Positions 1 to 11,339 of a stretch of 48,042 bases of DNA are shown here, piece after piece. The notes under the pieces are model-generated. The model saw only the letters and a list, made by a program, of their open reading frames with translations. It had not been told where the DNA came from and did no database searches. This DNA is from Oehlia diaphana. Lineage: Eukaryota > Glomeromycota > Glomeromycetes > Glomerales > Glomeraceae. A program made the position numbers and the translations under genes. The DNA lies in NCBI GenBank assembly GCA_003833135.1, contig QZLH01000050.1, positions 69,188 through 117,229 on the forward strand, in the 5' to 3' direction. Each line of letters starts with the position of its first letter. The stretch's first letter is position 1.

Positions 1-1263
1 TTTAAGTTATAAGCAATTTCTTGAAATTTTTTAAAAAATTCTTTGTCTTGGTTACACGACTGATCTTTTGTTTTTTGTTTACATTACGCCTGATCTTAAA
101 TTTTAATTGGATAAAATTGGGAGTTGTTACAAATAAGACGCGTAACAGGATGTTACAATTAGATTTATCCATATCATAAAACTCTTCAAAAAGAAAATAA
201 AAAACATTTAGTATTATCATAAAACTACAATAAATACAATTAAAATTAAATTATACAAACTGAATGAAATATGAAATACTAAGTACTAACATACCACAAA
301 AAAAGAATAGAGAAAGAAAGAAGAGTGAGAGATAAAATAAATTATGCCAGAGTTATGTAATAAAAGTGCTGATTAGCCAATCAAAAGTTGACTGGTCCAG
401 AATAAGCATCTGGACCGGTGGATCAGGTTAAGGATGGCCGAATTTTTTGGGTAAATCTTATTTACCATGTGATAATAAATATTAAGAACCAATAAAATGA
501 ATTTTATTACGCATTACATACAATGAGAAATATTGGTAGCCAATAAAATTGAAGATATCACGTGATCAAATTGAACAAAAAAAAAAATCAATAAAAACAT
601 ATAGTTAAATATAAACTGTTTGGTATGTTCAAAAATCTATAAAATATAAGTAAAAGTAATTAATAAAACTTCAAATAGCTTTATAATCATAAATAAAAAC
701 TTTTGTTTTTAAATAGTTTAACTTTCAAGACAATTTTTTAAAAAAATTAAGCATAAAAAGGAAATCAAAGGAAATCTGCAAAACTTCATAGCTTGAAAAC
801 CAACTCTTACTTTGTAAATATCATATTAACAACCTTTTAAGTGTGTAGTTTACAGTAAATATTTTATGAAATCATGAGAAATTATAGAGGAATAAACGTA
901 ACAAATAGAAGTGTTCGTAAAATTATGGAGGAAATCGGGGAAATCAAAAATGATTTTCATGTGGTCACACGATCATGGTGGTCGCACTAATTTGAAATGG
1001 TGATAAATTGTGTAACATGTAGCATGTCCGTCAAAAATCATACGATTATTTTTCGTTAGCTGTATCACAAAAATGATTTGAATCGGATAAATTTAATGAA
1101 TTTAATATTTTTACGGGCTATTGCGAAGCATAAAAGCAAAAAGTCTATTTTCACTATTTTCAAAAGCGCAAAATCGAAAAATTTAAAAAAAAAATCTTTT
1201 TTCAAAAAAATTAATAGGTAAGACAATACCATTAAAAGTAGCTTAAAAAATAACATCTATCTA

Positions 1264-1620
1264 TTATTCAAGGGCAAAGGATTGAATAATGGACCAAATA
1301 CGCGAAGACCTTACTAACACATGCAGAACGAAATTTATATTACGGTTAAAGTCAAAGAATAAACAAATCATAATGATTTCAATAGTCTTACGATCAAGGT
1401 CACTAATAATAATTATCATTGACAGAATGTTAACAACGAAAACTTTGTTTTTATTGACAAATAATGAAAAATCAGACAGGAAACAATTTGGAAGACAAAC
1501 ATTTAACCAAAAAAAGAAGAGAAAATACAAGGTATATCTTTTGGCAATAAATATTGTACGTGCGATATTGTGTGAGAGAGAATTTTTAAAATGAAATAAT
1601 AAATATATCAACCGAATCAA
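1264..1620. repeat. dispersed repeat family A, copy 1
   Basis: This segment matches 19300-19640 in order and orientation. Shared words include the AATACG(C/T)GAAG and CTAACACAT stretch, AAAGAATAAACAAAT, TCAAGGTCACTA, and the ATCAGACAGGAA and AGAAAATACA segments. The copies differ by many small indels and neither has a conserved reading frame, so the open frames on both strands here are probably incidental. It may be part of an old non-autonomous element. Confidence 0.55.
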
Positions 1621-1959
1621 CTGGACAAATAAAACTAGCCGGTAGTTGTTAATGTCGATGATAAATTAGTAGAGTCCAGTATTGACCTATATTTATTTAT
1701 GATTATATATTTGAATAGACCCAATATTTGGTCGAGTCTGACCAAACCTGTGTAGTCTAGAACAAAGAACTAATCTGAAATCACGTAAAATAATGTTAGT
1801 GGCAGGGGTGACGATCAAGGCAGTGGGTGTTTCAAAATAATTAATGACGCAGAATTCCAAAATATATATACGGTAGGTGATACGTCAATAAATCAATAAA
1901 ACATTCAATAATCAAAAGGAAGATAAAAGATGAATACCTTAGTATAACATTTGGTGACA

Positions 1960-2165
1960 AAACACTAAACAGGTCTAAATCAACATCAACCACATTTTAC
2001 AAATTTTCGGAGATAAGTAGGTTTCACGAATAGTTATCATCATTATTAGTTTACTGAATCAATTTACTTAATTTTGTTATCATCCACTTCGACAATTCCT
2101 TCTCTAACTCCTTTCTTTTCTTTTTTAGGATTTTTGGTTGGTTGGACTTTTTCACCAGGTATTCA
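1960..2165. repeat. dispersed repeat family B, copy 1
   Basis: Shared with 7740-7920 and 19970-20230. Common words are TTTCGGAGATAA, AGTTATCA, TAGTTTACTGAATCAATTT (copies 1 and 3), CCACTTCG(A/T)CAATTCC and a GATTGGACTTTTTCA-like segment. Copy 1 of family A lies upstream of copy 1 of family B, and the same order is seen at 19300-20230, so A and B may be parts of one longer element. Confidence 0.5.
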
Positions 2166-2356
2166 ACTAATCCTAGAAGTTAATTTAATGGATCGGCTAA
2201 GACATTTTAATTTAGCAGATGGCGTGTTGGGTTAGATTAGCAAAAAGCATATCAATCAAGCCAATTAATATTTAAACTCAGCTGATGGGTTCATTATTAT
2301 ATAACTGATGGTATTTTTTAATTTTGACATTAACTCTGTTCTCTTAACAAGTATAT

Positions 2357-2529
2357 AAGGGTGCTGTCAGATATTACCTAATATTTTAGGGGGATGGGGG
2401 GGTAACTAAAGATCTTAGGTTACATACAATACTATATAAGGAACTATATATATAATATATCTTGCCTAGAGGGGGGGGGGATAAGCTCTTATATTAAAGT
2501 GATATTAGGTAATATCTGACAGTGCCCTA
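2357..2529. mobile_element. short inverted-repeat element (MITE-like)
   Basis: The ends are near-perfect inverted repeats of about 27 bp. The left arm runs AGGGTGCTGTCAGATATTAC onward from 2358 and the right arm is its complement ending at 2528. The interior is about 115 bp with two G-runs (near 2390-2402 and 2470-2480). There is no coding capacity. The flanks suggest a TA or TTAA-like target, but a clean target duplication cannot be fixed by eye. Confidence 0.65.
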
Positions 2530-2699
2530 ACTATTATTCAATATAAATTTTTTTATTAAATATATTTAGTTATTTAATAATATTATGTGAAATTTTTAGA
2601 GCTTGAACGTAATTGTAAATTTTGACGTCGATCATGTCGATCAATAGTATATACGTGGCCCATTTTCATCCAATCCCTCGATCACAATTTCAATAGCTA

Positions 2700-3041
2700 T
2701 ATATTATTTGACTGTGTTGAGCATAAACGACATCAACTTGAAAACGGAAGAAACTTTCCGAAACTTCTATCATGACTCGATCTGCAGGATGCATATACTT
2801 TATACAAGGAAACGGAAACTGTTATCAAGTCCGAAGCGCAGTTATCATTGCACATCACCACATGCCGGAAGGACAACAGAACATTTGTGAAACTGAAAGT
2901 ATAACACTAATATAAATTCTGCAGAATTGCGTAATGTTTGTTTTACTAAAATTACATGACAAATAAGAGAGAATTTTTATTCTTTTTTTTCCTTTCCTAA
3001 TTGCTCTAATTATTTGTTCCAATTATTTCTGAAAAGAGAAT
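2700..3041 (+). promoter_or_regulatory. upstream region of the three-module kinase gene, conserved with locus 3
   Basis: Blocks here are repeated in order upstream of the gene starting at 30992: GACATCAACT, then (A/T)CGGAAGAA, then GATCTGCAG(G/A)ATGCA, then TATAAATTCTGCAGA followed by TTG(C/G)CG. The last block also appears upstream of the locus at 13271. A pyrimidine-rich stretch at about 2975-3000 precedes the start codon. The 60-codon frame at 2708-2890 lies wholly within this conserved region and is not taken as a gene. Confidence 0.5.
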
Positions 3042-6000
3042 ATGGCAGAAAGAAATACTAAAGCTGTAGAGCTAGCATCATCAATAGATATTCCTTTTAT
3101 ACAATTCATTCGGCTTATTAGAATTGTATCTGAAATTTTTTTAAATGTCACGGATTTATATAATAAGTCATCTCAGCATAATAAAAATATTACCAAGATT
3201 TTGATGGAACGTATCTCTATAGCAAACGTCTCTGTTAATATTTTACAAGCGAGAAAAGATTTATTAAATGCAACTTACTATAAAAGTTTACAAAGATTAG
3301 TTCAAGTTCTTCAGGATATGAAAAAATTTATTGAAAATATAACACAATATAATATAATGCAAAGATATTTAGAAAAAAAAATGGTTGAAAATGAGTATAA
3401 AGAATTATGTGAAAAATATGATAACAGTATTAATGTGTTAAACTTTCACTTATTGGTTAATTTTAAGTTTAATGCCCAAGAGGAAGATGACATAATTTTT
3501 GGTGCTGTTGAGCTAGCAACGTCAGTATCTGATATTTTTTCAAATTATACAGAATTATATAAGTCATCTCAGCATTATGATTATATTACCAAGATTTTGA
3601 AACATATCTTTGTAGCAAACATCTCTGTTAATATTTTACAAGCGAGAAAGGATTTATTAACCTCAAATTATTATAAAAGTTTACAAGGATTGGATCAAGT
3701 TCTTCATAATATGATAAAATATATTGAAGAAATAAAGCAAAAGAATATAAAAAATAAAATGATCAAAAAAAAATTCCCAAAATTATGTGAAGAATATGAT
3801 AGCAGTATTAATTTGTTAAATTTTAACTTAATGGTTGATTTAATGTTTAGCGACCAAGAGGAAAATTATGAAACAATTTTTGATGCTGTTGAGTTAGCAA
3901 CGTCAGTATCCGATATTTTTTCAAATCCTACAGATCCTACAGAATTAAATGGATCAACTCAGCATAATAAAAACATTGCCAAGATTTTGACGGAACGTAT
4001 CTCTGCAGTAATTACCTCTGTTAATATTTTACAAGCGAGAGAGGAATCATCAACTTCGACGTACTATAAAGGTTTACAAAGACTGATTCAAGTTCTTCAT
4101 AGTATGAAAAAATTTATTGGAGAAATAGTGCAATATAGTAAAATGCAAATGTATTTAGTAGGAAATAAAACGATCAAAAAAGAATTTAAAGATTTATGTG
4201 AAGAATATGATAGTAGTATTAATTTGTTAAATTTTAACTTATTGGTTGATTTTATGTCTAATTCCCAAGAAAATAAGATTGTGAAAAAAGATATAGCACA
4301 ACTTATAAAATTTCTAGTTTTAGCAAAAAATACGAACTTGGTCAATGAGCAGGTCAACGAAATTGCAGTAGTTATGCAAATGGCGCAAAACAATAAAAAA
4401 GGAAATATAAACCAAATTCAAAACAAAATTGATAATCTGCCTTCATTTCCATTCGAAGATTATGAAGAAGCTTACGAAGAAAAATGCAGTGATAAATTGA
4501 GAAAATATGTTCATGTAAAAACAGAAGAGGAATTTGTCTTTAAAGTTTTGGATCAAGATCATATTAATGATGTTAAAAATCTAGTCGCACTTTTTATGAA
4601 ACATAAAGATTGTCAAAATATCATTAAATTTTATGGTCTTACTAATAATGGAGTTAAAACTTATTTAATAACTGAATGGGCAGAAAATGGAAACTTACGT
4701 AATTATATTCTTAACCGTGGACAAAGCATTGAATTAAAATTGAAAATAAGAATTGCTTATGATATTGCTAAAGGTTTGAATTTCCTTGATTCTGTCAAAG
4801 TAAGGATTGCATTTTAATTTATTTCTTTATATATATATAAATATCGTTTTGAACTTTGTAATTTCCTTTCAACAGGTGATCCATCGAGACATTAGATCTG
4901 AAAATATAGTAATTACACATCACGATATTGCCAAAATTACAAATTTTAAGTTTAGTAGAAGATTTGATGAAGCTACTTGCAATATAGCCATAAACAAAGA
5001 ATGCGTTCGGTATAGTGCTCCTGAAATGTTAAGAAGAGAAATGACAGAAGAACAGTACTATACTAAATATAATTCAAAATGTGAAGTTTATAGTTTTGGA
5101 ATTCTCCTTTGGGAGATTGCAGAATGTAAGATTCCATACGAGAAATTTGAAGATATTTTGGAAATTACAAGAAAAGTAGTAGGTGGTTACCGAGAAAAAT
5201 TTACATCTAGTAATGCCATTCCAGAAAAATATCAAAACCTTGTGAATAAATCTGTTGATCCAAACCCGGATTCCCGACCTATATTCTCAATGATGTTAAC
5301 AGATCTTCAGGATATTTATAAAAGTCACTCCAATTCTCTAACTAATAACAGACCACCTCCCGTGCAAAAAACGACTCAAAGCACAATTGTAGCAGAAAAA
5401 GATTATGAAATTAGCAGGGACTTAGGCTTATATTATGAAAATGGAGCTGGTACTGAAAAAGATGATGAAAAAAATAAAGTTAAAACATTTGAATTGATTC
5501 TCAAAAATGCGGGATGTGATAAAGTTAATTTTATGTCTTATAAGGAATTAGAAAATATTGTGCCACTTGACAAAGGAGGATTTGGAGAAATTATGAAAGC
5601 ATTTTGGACTAAAAAAAAGAGTCATGTCATTTGTAAAAAATTAATTAGAACTAATGATTTAAAACATAATTTATTAGATGCATTTATTCATGAACTAAAA
5701 ATACATTTGCGACTTGATTACTATAATGATAGAATTATACGTTGCCTAGGCATTAGCTTTGGTAATTGTTCTTTGTCATTTATTTCATTTTTATCATTGT
5801 ATTATTTTAATCAATTTATTTATTTATAATGAATTTTCTTTAGATAAAAAAGCAAATGAATATCTTCTTATATTGCAATATGCTAATGATGGTGATCTTC
5901 AAGACTATCTTAAAAAAAAATTTGATAAATTGACTTGGGATGATAAGAAAAAATTGGCATTTCAGATTGCAGATGGTTTAAATTACCTACATAATGAAGA

Positions 6001-6064
6001 TATTTTACACAGGGATCTAGTAAGTACAATTTTTTATTATTAATAAATTTAATGTAAATTACTA

Positions 6065-6098
<34 letters not shown>

Positions 6099-6729
6099 CT
6101 TTAGCATTCCAAAAATATTGTTATTCATGATGGTAATGCTAAAATTACAGATTTTGGTATTTCAAAAATTCAAAATAGTCAAAAATCAACAGCTTATATT
6201 GGTAATTTTGGTATTATTGCTTATATGGAGCCAAAACGTATTCTTGATGGAAACTTTCCATATACCAAATCTTCAGATATTTATAGTTTTGGTGTATTGA
6301 TGTGGGAAATTTCAAGTGGATATCCTCCATTTAAAAGTAGTGATAATATAATTGCACTTGGTTATGCCATTAATAGTGGTACTCGTGAAACTACAATTTC
6401 CGGTACTCCTGAGGAATATAAAGAACTTTATAAAAAATGTTGGAAACAAGAACCTGAACAAAGACCAGCTATTAATGAAGTATTGAGTGGACTTGAAAGA
6501 ATGGGTATGTAAAATATATTTATTTTATTAAGCTACATTAAATTATTAATTATAAGACTGCTATATAGTAAAATCTTCGGATAATAATACAATTCCGGCA
6601 TCAAAAATGGAGGCTAATCGTGATGATGATTATCTACGCAGTAAGTTTATTAATTAATTTAGTAATAATCAAATATCATTATTTTAAAATAACATCTAAT
6701 AATGGTTTTTAAATCTAGTCGATTCTTAA
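3042..6729 (+). CDS. three MLKL-NTD-like modules - pseudokinase - TKL-type kinase fusion protein
   Basis: Predicted exons are 3042-4799, 4876-5761, 5844-6019, 6105-6504, 6569-6640 and 6719-6729, about 1100 aa. The first four junctions are well supported because they preserve kinase motifs. The last two exons are tentative, and unspliced read-through would stop at 6512. Residues about 1-150, 154-280 and 281-415 are three copies of one helical module with LYxxxxxHNKNI, ERIS, SVNILQAR, YYKSLQRL and LCEEYDSSINLL motifs. I link this to the MLKL N-terminal four-helix/HeLo-like fold (inference). The first kinase domain (from about residue 465) lacks a glycine loop, keeps the beta-3 Lys (VFK) and HRD, and has NFK in place of DFG. 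A short Sel1-like stretch (LGLYYENGAGTEKD) follows. The second kinase has GGFGE, ICKK, HELK, HRDLHSKN, DFG and a MEP APE-equivalent, so it looks active. A signalling role, possibly self-recognition or regulated cell death, is speculative. Confidence 0.8.
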
Positions 6730-9042
6730 TTAACGAATAATTGTATTTTTACAAATTAATAAATTAAAATTTTTAAATACGCTATAGCCAAAATTAATAC
6801 ATTGAGTATATTAAATTTTTATATTATCAATATTTTTAAGAAATTATTTATATTGAGATATATTAAAACTGAATATCGGTTACAGATTAATCTCATTTTT
6901 CTTTTGCAAGTTAATCACGTGTATAAAAGCGTCCCATATACATTTTTATAACCTCCTTTAGGATAAGCCAATAATGTGATTTCACTTTAATTTGTTAATA
7001 TAAATACTGTAAATTTAGTTACTTGGTTTTATGATATTAATTTTAGATCTCATTCATGAAAAAGGTTTTGATAATTTGGTAAGATGTATAACTTTTTTTT
7101 CCCGGGTTTGGGTTATGTCATCAGATTTTGCCAAAATTCTGACCGTAATTTCGGCAGAAGTAATGTGATGCTAATATTCATTCCGAAATTATTGAGTCGT
7201 ATAATATGCTGCGTCAAATCTATTACGAATTATTAGCTCTAAGCATCGTTGAAATTATAATAAAATTATCAAAATTATTCGGCCTATTCAAATTTTTTTT
7301 TTTTTTTTGAGACAGGTCCTAGACTATTGAAATTGAAAAAAAGTAATGTACTGTACTAAATGTTTCTTTTTTTTAAAAAATTATAGGTTTTGGCCAGAAT
7401 CAGCTCGAACCATTGGATGATAATTGTCTTTATAATACAAAAAAAAAAAAAAAAAAAAAGTTTTTAATATTTTTTTTTTCCTTTTTTTGCAGGTCTTTTT
7501 TTCTGATTAAATCCCAGAGCAAGGTAAAGTTTTCAAATCGATGCTTAACGGGTCACTTAGCATATGAAATTTACGGTAATAATAATTTGATATCATATAA
7601 TCTTAATTTTGTCATATTTAATATTAATATATTCATTTTATTTTACTTAGTAATTAGCATCATCCTTTACTTCACACCGGGATGTTGTCAATATGATCTA
7701 AAAAAAAAAAAAAAAGTACAAATTCTTAAATTAGTAACTTTTAATGCGCGAAAATGAAAGATTGGCGTGCAATCGCTAATGTCGGGTAAAATTTCGGAGA
7801 TAACAGTTATCACCATTCTTTTATTAGCTAACTGATATTTTTTGTTTTCGTCCACTTCGTCAATTCCCGTATCTAAGACTTTTGATTGATTGGACTTTTT
7901 CATATAGGTATTTCATTTTCGTCAATATTTAAATTTTACCGTATCGGCTAAAAGTTTATCACTACCGATTTAACGGTAAGTTAAAAAAAGTAGTGGTTTA
8001 TTATCATAATTCACAAAAAGTATTGAGTTTCAATTAGAATTTTTCTTTCGAATGAATAATGATTGGAATCAATTCTAAATAAGTTACGTCAATAACAATA
8101 AACAATATAACTTTCATAAATTTATTATAAATGTAAACACTATCTGTTCGTTTTACACATTTCGAGGGCCTTTATAATTTATATTCTTAATTGAATTTTT
8201 TTACAAGAATAATTAATAATCGTTAACCAATATTTGATATATTACGTCAATATAATTTAATATACCAAATGTGTTCTTTCTGGTCGTACTGTACTTTTTA
8301 AAATTTTAATATACTAATTTGATAATATAAATTTTCAGCTATAGATTTCTTGATAAATAAACTTTGTTTAACATCTTAAATCTTAATAATATATATATAT
8401 ATTCTTTATAGTATAAAAATAAGAACTAATATTTATTTTATGTATATACTGTACATAAATACTTTACTGAAACCCGTATTTTTTCAGCTTTAAGGCTACC
8501 TAATCACTGCTTTTCATCTTTTCGCAAGCTATGGCTAGGTAGCTGTAATTTATTCATTTTTAAATATTTCTTTTATGTTATCTTATAAATTTTAGTAAAG
8601 TGACCTATAAACCAAAACTCGGAATAATTGGAAATTTCAATTAATAAAATTTAATTTATTAAGTAAAAAGGTCATAATAAAGCTACTTATAAAATACCTT
8701 TACAGTATGAAAAAATCAATGACGATCATTTAAGCTGAATATCATGATATCATGGCGTTAGAATACTATGATAAGTTTTAACTTAGAAAAAAAAATGGAT
8801 CAAATCAAATCAAATTTTCTTTGTTGAAAAAAAAATATTAAAAATAAAAATATAAAATTTGTATACGTCATATAAAAAAATAAATTTAACTATCTTTTAT
8901 ATGGTTTAATTAATAATTAAATGTATATGATCTAATGTAAATAAAATATATGATCATAATTTTATCCATTTTACATTCAAAATATTTTGATGCATTAAAC
9001 AAAAACATATGATATATAGAATCATAAACTTCGTAGCCACGC
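6730..9042. other. intergenic, AT-rich; homopolymers and a repeat copy
   Basis: No supported gene. It contains A/T homopolymer runs (near 7290, 7440 and 7700), a block at about 7100-7260 that is slightly richer in GC, family B repeat copy 2, and a small inverted motif at 8480-8550 (CAGCTTTAAGGCTACCTA against TAGGTAGCTG). The open frames at 7413-7757 and 7688-7903 are homopolymer translations. Confidence 0.6.
7740..7920. repeat. dispersed repeat family B, copy 2
   Basis: Matches the copies at 1960-2165 and 19970-20230 through TTTCGGAGATAA, AGTTATCACC, TCCACTTCGTCAATTCC and GATTGGACTTTTTCAT. Only the B portion is recognisable; I see no family A match upstream of this copy. Confidence 0.45.
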
Positions 9043-9947
9043 TCAATTAAGGCAATGTATTACTAGACCTACACTAAAGATGACTTTAGCGAGGCTTTCT
9101 TTGTGGATTAAAGAAATTTCATACACTTTGCCAGTTGGTGTGAAGCTTATGACCTTTAACCTCAAGTAGTAAAACATTTTATTGAAATGCATAATTACAC
9201 CAAATCCAAAGAATTGAAGAACCAACCATCTGAAAAAAAGAAGATAAATATTAGTACTAAATATTAAAGAAAAAAATAAAGAAAAGAAGTTAAATAACTT
9301 ACGAAATCTGCATCCAAAGATATCCAAAGATACTGAAAAGCCTGTCTAAAAAAAAAGAGAAAAAAAAAAGAATAAATAATGATATGTAAGTTTCATTAAT
9401 TCAAGGAAAATTGTTAAAATACTCACAAAATTTCATGATTCTACACGTCCTAGTATCTGAAAAACTGTTTACCTATAAAATAAGAGAATTCAACAAAACA
9501 TTAGTAGGTTTCATCAAAAAGTAAGTTTAATTAAAATAAAGATAATAAGAAACATACCGAAAAATATGCAAATTACTGAATTCAACAAAAATCCAAGCTT
9601 TGAATTTCATGCATCTGAAAGAACAAAGAAAAAAAGTTAGGTTAATGTTTTGTTAAATAAAGAGTTTAAGAATATAAAAAAATACCATAATTTGCGCGTC
9701 TAAATCCCAAATGTCCAAATATTTGAAGACTACAATTCTACAAAAAAGAATAAATAATGAAATGTTAGTAGTCGTTTTATTAAAAGATGGTAAGAATTTC
9801 CACACGTATTTCATTTACAAAAAGAAAAATGAAACCTTAATAATTGTTCAATATATAAGTAAAAGAAAAATAATGGTAAAAGATTTTTTTTTCAAAGATA
9901 AACTTAAAAATCTTTCTGTGTCCAAGGAGATTTGAAAAGCCACTAAA
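9043..9947 (-). other. possible multi-micro-exon gene or exon cluster
   Basis: Read on the minus strand, short segments are bounded by good splice signals: about 9737-9686 (52 nt, GTATTT donor), 9614-9558 (57 nt, GTATG), 9456-9427 (30 nt, GTGAG), 9345-9303 (43 nt, GTAAGT), and a terminal segment 9229-9043 with a stop. Acceptors are pyrimidine-rich CAG/TAG. The last three segments join in frame to give a hydrophobic C-terminus (LVLQFFGFGV... ending VIHCLN). The upstream segments do not all keep one frame, so this may be decayed or my boundaries may be off. Exons repeat the theme CTTTGGATATCTTTGGA. No family was recognised. Confidence 0.35.
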
Positions 9948-10349
9948 AAAGTAAAAGAAAATAACTGGGGAAAGGGAAAGGGAAGAACAAAGGAAAATTA
10001 TGTAAGGGTAGAGAAAGCTAACGAAAGAAAAGCTTAGTCAATAATCAAGCAATCTGCAGATCATTAATTCATTTCATCGTCTAAAATCAAATATACAAAA
10101 AAAAGCCTAAGATGGGAGAGATGGGAGTCTGAAGTATTAAGTACCCAGAAAAAAATATTTTTTACAATGTTACTATGGTGAGCTTATTATTAACAGATGC
10201 AGAAAAATCATGCATCGTACAATTCAAGTTACACACACTTTTTTAAGTTATAGTATATTCTAAATAGCTTATAAAAAGTTTATTTTTGTCTTTGTAAAAA
10301 GTAAAAGAAAGTATTTGGTACTACTAATTGCTGTTGTTTTCTTATTCTA

Positions 10350-10600
10350 TTGACGCTTTATATCTTTACCAAAGTTTTATTCAGTTCTTTATTAAAATTC
10401 CTTAAACACATTACACATTTTAACCCTTCATTTTACCATTCTCTTTTACTCATTTACCCTTCCTCTTTTCTTCATTTTTACTCATTTCCCTCTCCTTTGT
10501 TCTTCCCTTCATTCTTTCCTCTTTCTTGTTTTCATTCTTTCTCTCTCACCTTTCTTCATTATATTTCTCATTCTCACTTCTCTTTGTACTTTATTTAAAA
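10350..10600 (+). repeat. long pyrimidine-rich tract
   Basis: About 230 bases are almost entirely C and T on the plus strand, with degenerate repeats of TTCATTCTTT and CTCATTTNCC. The open frame across it is compositionally biased (S/F/L/P) and is not treated as coding. It lies between the two micro-exon clusters. A second pyrimidine minisatellite is found at 39905-40170. Confidence 0.6.
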
Positions 10601-10678
10601 AAAAATCCGCAAAAAAAAAATTCAAAAATTCTAACATTCTTCAAGTTTCTCTTATTTTTTCAGACGTTATTTTTTCAG

Positions 10679-11330
10679 TCTTCCTGGACGCGACAATTTG
10701 GTAAGTTTTTCAATTTTTTTTGTAGTATTTCATCGATGAAATAGTGCTTACTAATATATTTATTCTTTTTTTTATATTTTAGGTTTGAGAAATGGTAAGT
10801 TTCACTACAGATGTTGCGAAACTTTAATTTATTAATTTGTTCTATATTTCCAAATTAGAAACATTTTCATTAATGTTTCTTTTTATGTTCTTTTTTTTGT
10901 AGATTCATATTAGAACCGGAATGCTAAAATATATGATAAATATGGAGAAACTAATTTTATTTTTATTTTTTTTTTATTAAGAAACATTAACTAATGTTTC
11001 TTTTTTTTATAGTTTTTGGACTTTAGGGTAACGAAAGTGAAAATAGTAAGTTTTGCAAAAAGTGTCATTGTGAAACTAACTTTTTTTATTTCTAATTAGA
11101 AACATGTATTTACATTACTTACTATTATATTCTTTTTTGCAGATTTCGGGTTCAGAAAACAGGAATGCTAAAATAGTAAGCTTTGCAAAAAGTTTGGCGA
11201 AACTTTAATTTTTAATATTTGTAATTAGAAATGTGTATTTACGTTTCTTATTATATTTTTTTGTAGACTTCAGGTTTAGGATATAGAAACGCCAAAATAG
11301 TAAGTTTCTCGCAAAAAGGTTTTGCGAGAC
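10679..11330 (+). other. tandem micro-exon/intron array with 33-nt repeat exons
   Basis: Three successive segments of exactly 33 nt (11013-11045, 11143-11175, 11267-11299) are each preceded by a T-rich tract ending AG and followed by GTAAG. They encode 11-residue repeats ending KVKI, RNAKI and RNAKI. The spacing is 130 and 124 nt. A decayed copy lies near 10903-10931 and has lost its donor. Smaller candidate exons are 10679-10700 and 10783-10794. Introns begin alike (GTAAG(T/C)TTTGCAAAAA) and carry inverted repeats, such as TCTCGCAAAA/TTTTGCGAGA at 11307-11329 and AGAAACATTA/TAATGTTTCT just upstream of acceptors. No start or stop was assigned, and transcription is unproven. Confidence 0.5.
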
Positions 11331-11339
11331 TTAAAATTT

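Larger units (their letters stand above)
1..2356. other. intergenic, AT-rich, no supported gene
   Basis: Open frames here are short and low complexity, and I see no protein family. A pair of overlapping opposite-strand frames at about 1264-1620 lies in sequence that recurs near 19300-19640, so it is treated as dispersed repeat. Around 378-440 there is a GC-richer patch with GGTCCAG/CTGGACC inverted words, possibly a transposon relic. A CACGTG-type palindrome occurs near 560. Confidence 0.6.

Noticed and set aside
7413..7757. 114-codon plus-strand frame
   Set aside because: Begins in poly-A, rich in K and F, no motif. The overlapping minus frame at 7688-7903 is equally unsupported.
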